Assembly: GCA_003315675.1 (NCBI GenBank)
Contig: NIZU01000038.1
Coordinates: forward strand, 1 to 6,385
From: Methanocorpusculum sp. MCE
Lineage (GTDB): Archaea; Halobacteriota; Methanomicrobia; Methanomicrobiales; Methanocorpusculaceae
Length of the DNA stretch: 6,385 nucleotides
Direction of reading: 5' to 3'
Of this stretch, positions 5,559 through 6,385 are shown one piece after another. Position numbers and translations under genes: made by a program. The notes beneath the pieces were generated by a model. The model saw nothing but the letters and a program-made list of their open reading frames with translations. It made no database searches and was not told the origin of the DNA. Each line of letters starts with the position of its first letter. The stretch's first letter is position 1.

Positions 5559-6170
5559 TTAGTTGAGTTCGGTCATATCCGTCGACTCTGCAACGTCGAT
5601 GGATTCGCCGAGTGTATCTTCCTGGAGACCGGACGTCATCTTTTCCGTCAGATCGCGGTCCTCCATTACGTCTTTGATGCGTTCGAGGTAGGGGTCGAGC
5701 GTGGTATCCTCTTTCTGCTCGATCACGTGCCGGTATTCACGCAGCGTTGTCGGAGAAATTCCCAGTGCTTCGGATATCTCCTTCATGGTCATCTCGGTGC
5801 TCATTAAGGTTTTCATCTGTTCCTGATCGAACGGCATATTGAAATCCAGATCTCTGAACAGTTTCAGCTGTACCCGGGCCCGTGCCACGGTCTTGGAAAG
5901 TTTCTCGTCGCCGAGTTCCCGGGCGATCTCCGTATCGTTTTTCCCCGCATAAAATGAGGTGATCAGGCGCGCGAGCTTGATCGGCTCGAGTTTTGTCTTG
6001 AAAAAACCGCGTTCCTGGATTTCTCGCATAATCAGAGCTATTTCCCGCTCAACCGCATCCTGATCGCGCAGTGTCCCGTGAAGGGTCTTCATCGGTTCTA
6101 CAATCTTCGTTTTCTGCGTCAGATTGGAAAATAACTGCATCAAATCTTTTTGTCTCTTTTTTGGTGCCAT
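5559..6170 (-). CDS. Conditioned medium-induced protein 4-like, two HTH motifs
   Basis: A 203-residue acidic-tailed protein that, from memory, resembles the euryarchaeal family annotated as conditioned medium-induced protein 4 in haloarchaea; molecular function is not established. The shared core runs from LRDQDAVEREIALIM (about 34-48) on. One helix-turn-helix-like segment covers YAGKNDTEIARELG (74-87) and its following helix. A second, clearer one covers MTMKEISEALGISPTTLREY (127-146). The C-terminus (DLTEKMTSGLQEDTLGES) is also family-like. The architecture suggests a DNA-binding regulator. ATG 6170 is chosen over ATG 6200 because GGAGGG (6185-6180) sits nine bases before it, an ideal Shine-Dalgarno site that would otherwise lie inside the coding region. 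A TATA box at 6226-6220 places the transcript start near 6198, just after the first base of the upstream ATG, which further disfavours it. Confidence 0.8.
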   Translation of the reverse strand: MAPKKRQKDLMQLFSNLTQKTKIVEPMKTLHGTLRDQDAVEREIALIMREIQERGFFKTKLEPIKLARLITSFYAGKNDTEIARELGDEKLSKTVARARVQLKLFRDLDFNMPFDQEQMKTLMSTEMTMKEISEALGISPTTLREYRHVIEQKEDTTLDPYLERIKDVMEDRDLTEKMTSGLQEDTLGESIDVAESTDMTELN

Positions 6171-6179
6171 ATTTAGTAT

Positions 6180-6185
6180 CCCTCC
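6180..6185 (-). promoter_or_regulatory. Strong Shine-Dalgarno site that decides the CmI4-like start
   Basis: GGAGGG on the minus strand, nine bases upstream of ATG 6170. It is the strongest ribosome binding site in the window. The other minus-strand promoters appear leaderless. Confidence 0.7.
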
Positions 6186-6215
6186 TTGTTGACTATCCAT
6201 TCAACATGTATCTGC

Positions 6216-6236
6216 ATCCATATAATGATTATGGAT
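6216..6236. promoter_or_regulatory. Inverted-repeat operator over the CmI4-like TATA box
   Basis: ATCCATA (6216-6222), 7-nt spacer, TATGGAT (6230-6236): a perfect 7+7 inverted repeat. The TATA box ATTATAT on the minus strand (6226-6220) lies inside it, so a dimeric protein bound here would block TBP. Autoregulation by the encoded HTH protein is a reasonable guess only. Confidence 0.45.
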
Positions 6237-6313
6237 TGAGGCGGTAATTCCTGAGGTCGGATTGGACGATGCAAATTATTATTATGAGAATTTCTAACAA
6301 CCTTTTTTTTGAC

Positions 6314-6327
6314 AGAAAGTACTTTCT
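6314..6327. promoter_or_regulatory. 14-bp perfect palindrome in the divergent intergenic region
   Basis: AGAAAGTACTTTCT is fully self-complementary. It lies 22 bases upstream of the ATG at 6350, just after a T8 run (6303-6310), and is followed closely by a second palindrome, CGTACG (6331-6336). A plus-strand TATA-like ATTATTATTAT (about 6276-6287) would start transcription near 6308, so the palindrome would be at the transcript start or in the 5' leader. It may be an operator or RNA hairpin of the rightward gene. Confidence 0.4.
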
Positions 6328-6349
6328 TTTCGTACGTTGAGTAGTATGT

Positions 6350-6385
6350 ATGGGGACTTTCAGCAGCTTTGGTCTCAACCAGGCA
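6350..6385 (+). CDS. Start of a probable DEAD-box RNA helicase (runs off the window)
   Basis: From ATG 6350 the frame reads MGTFSSFGLNQA and continues past the edge. The F-x-x-F/L-G-L pattern right after the start matches the Q-motif upstream aromatic region of DEAD-box RNA helicases, whose N-termini often read like FSSLGLSE followed by a Q-motif. Only 12 codons are visible, so none of the helicase motifs can be checked. A second ATG at 6346, in another frame, gives no recognisable text. The gene diverges from the CmI4-like gene across about 180 bases that hold two palindromes. The identification is inference from a very short match. Confidence 0.45.
   Translation, partial: MGTFSSFGLNQA

Noticed and set aside
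6171..6200. Longer start of the CmI4-like protein at ATG 6200
   Set aside because: The ideal GGAGGG site would lie inside the coding region, and the TATA box predicts transcription beginning at about that ATG.

Overview
The window looks like chromosomal DNA of a methanogenic archaeon of the Methanomicrobiales, most likely Methanocorpusculum or a close relative. The evidence is mixed. The right half has moderate to high GC and carries two proteins of archaeal type: a UPF0173 metallo-hydrolase and a protein resembling the euryarchaeal 'conditioned medium-induced protein 4' family. Promoters are TATA boxes about 25 nt upstream of the inferred transcript starts, several transcripts appear leaderless, and transcripts end in T-tracts. 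The genus is an inference from remembered protein similarity, not from a search.

Left part (1-1596): an AT-rich, accessory-looking segment. It opens with the last 32 codons of a reading frame that resembles a transposase C-terminus, then about 360 bases with no clear gene. A plus-strand DUF4062 protein follows (TIR-like N-terminal domain, coiled coil, winged-helix-like C-terminus), a class often found in antiviral or conflict loci. Its last ~40 residues are out of frame: a run of nine A's at 1365-1373 separates the body from a tail that continues perfectly in the next frame to 1488.

Middle (1597-2087): a 491-bp non-coding, nearly palindromic element. It has 17-bp terminal inverted repeats (16/17 identical), is flanked by the direct repeat TATCAA, and is built from two long inverted arms. 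It looks like a MITE-type or other non-autonomous mobile element. At three equivalent places the arms differ in sequence, yet each still forms its own small hairpin.

Right of it, on the minus strand (4767 down to 2137), lies an operon for a FecCD/BtuCDF-type ABC importer (iron-siderophore, haem or cobalamin class): permease, then ATPase, then lipoprotein binding protein. The ATPase is intact. The permease is broken by a deletion of about 37 bases after the PHIC motif and also lacks about 60 central residues. The binding protein has an in-frame TGA where a glycine is expected. The transporter is therefore almost certainly non-functional as written.

Far right: also on the minus strand, the UPF0173 hydrolase (5521-4862) and the CmI4-like double-HTH protein (6170-5559). 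Diverging from the latter at the right edge is the start of what looks like a DEAD-box RNA helicase (from 6350). The 180-bp divergent intergenic region holds a perfect 7+7 inverted repeat over a TATA box and a 14-bp perfect palindrome.

I found no tRNA, rRNA or CRISPR array. The most notable items are the palindromic element with its position-conserved hairpins, the A9 frameshift in the DUF4062 gene, and the stepwise decay of the transporter operon next to mobile DNA.
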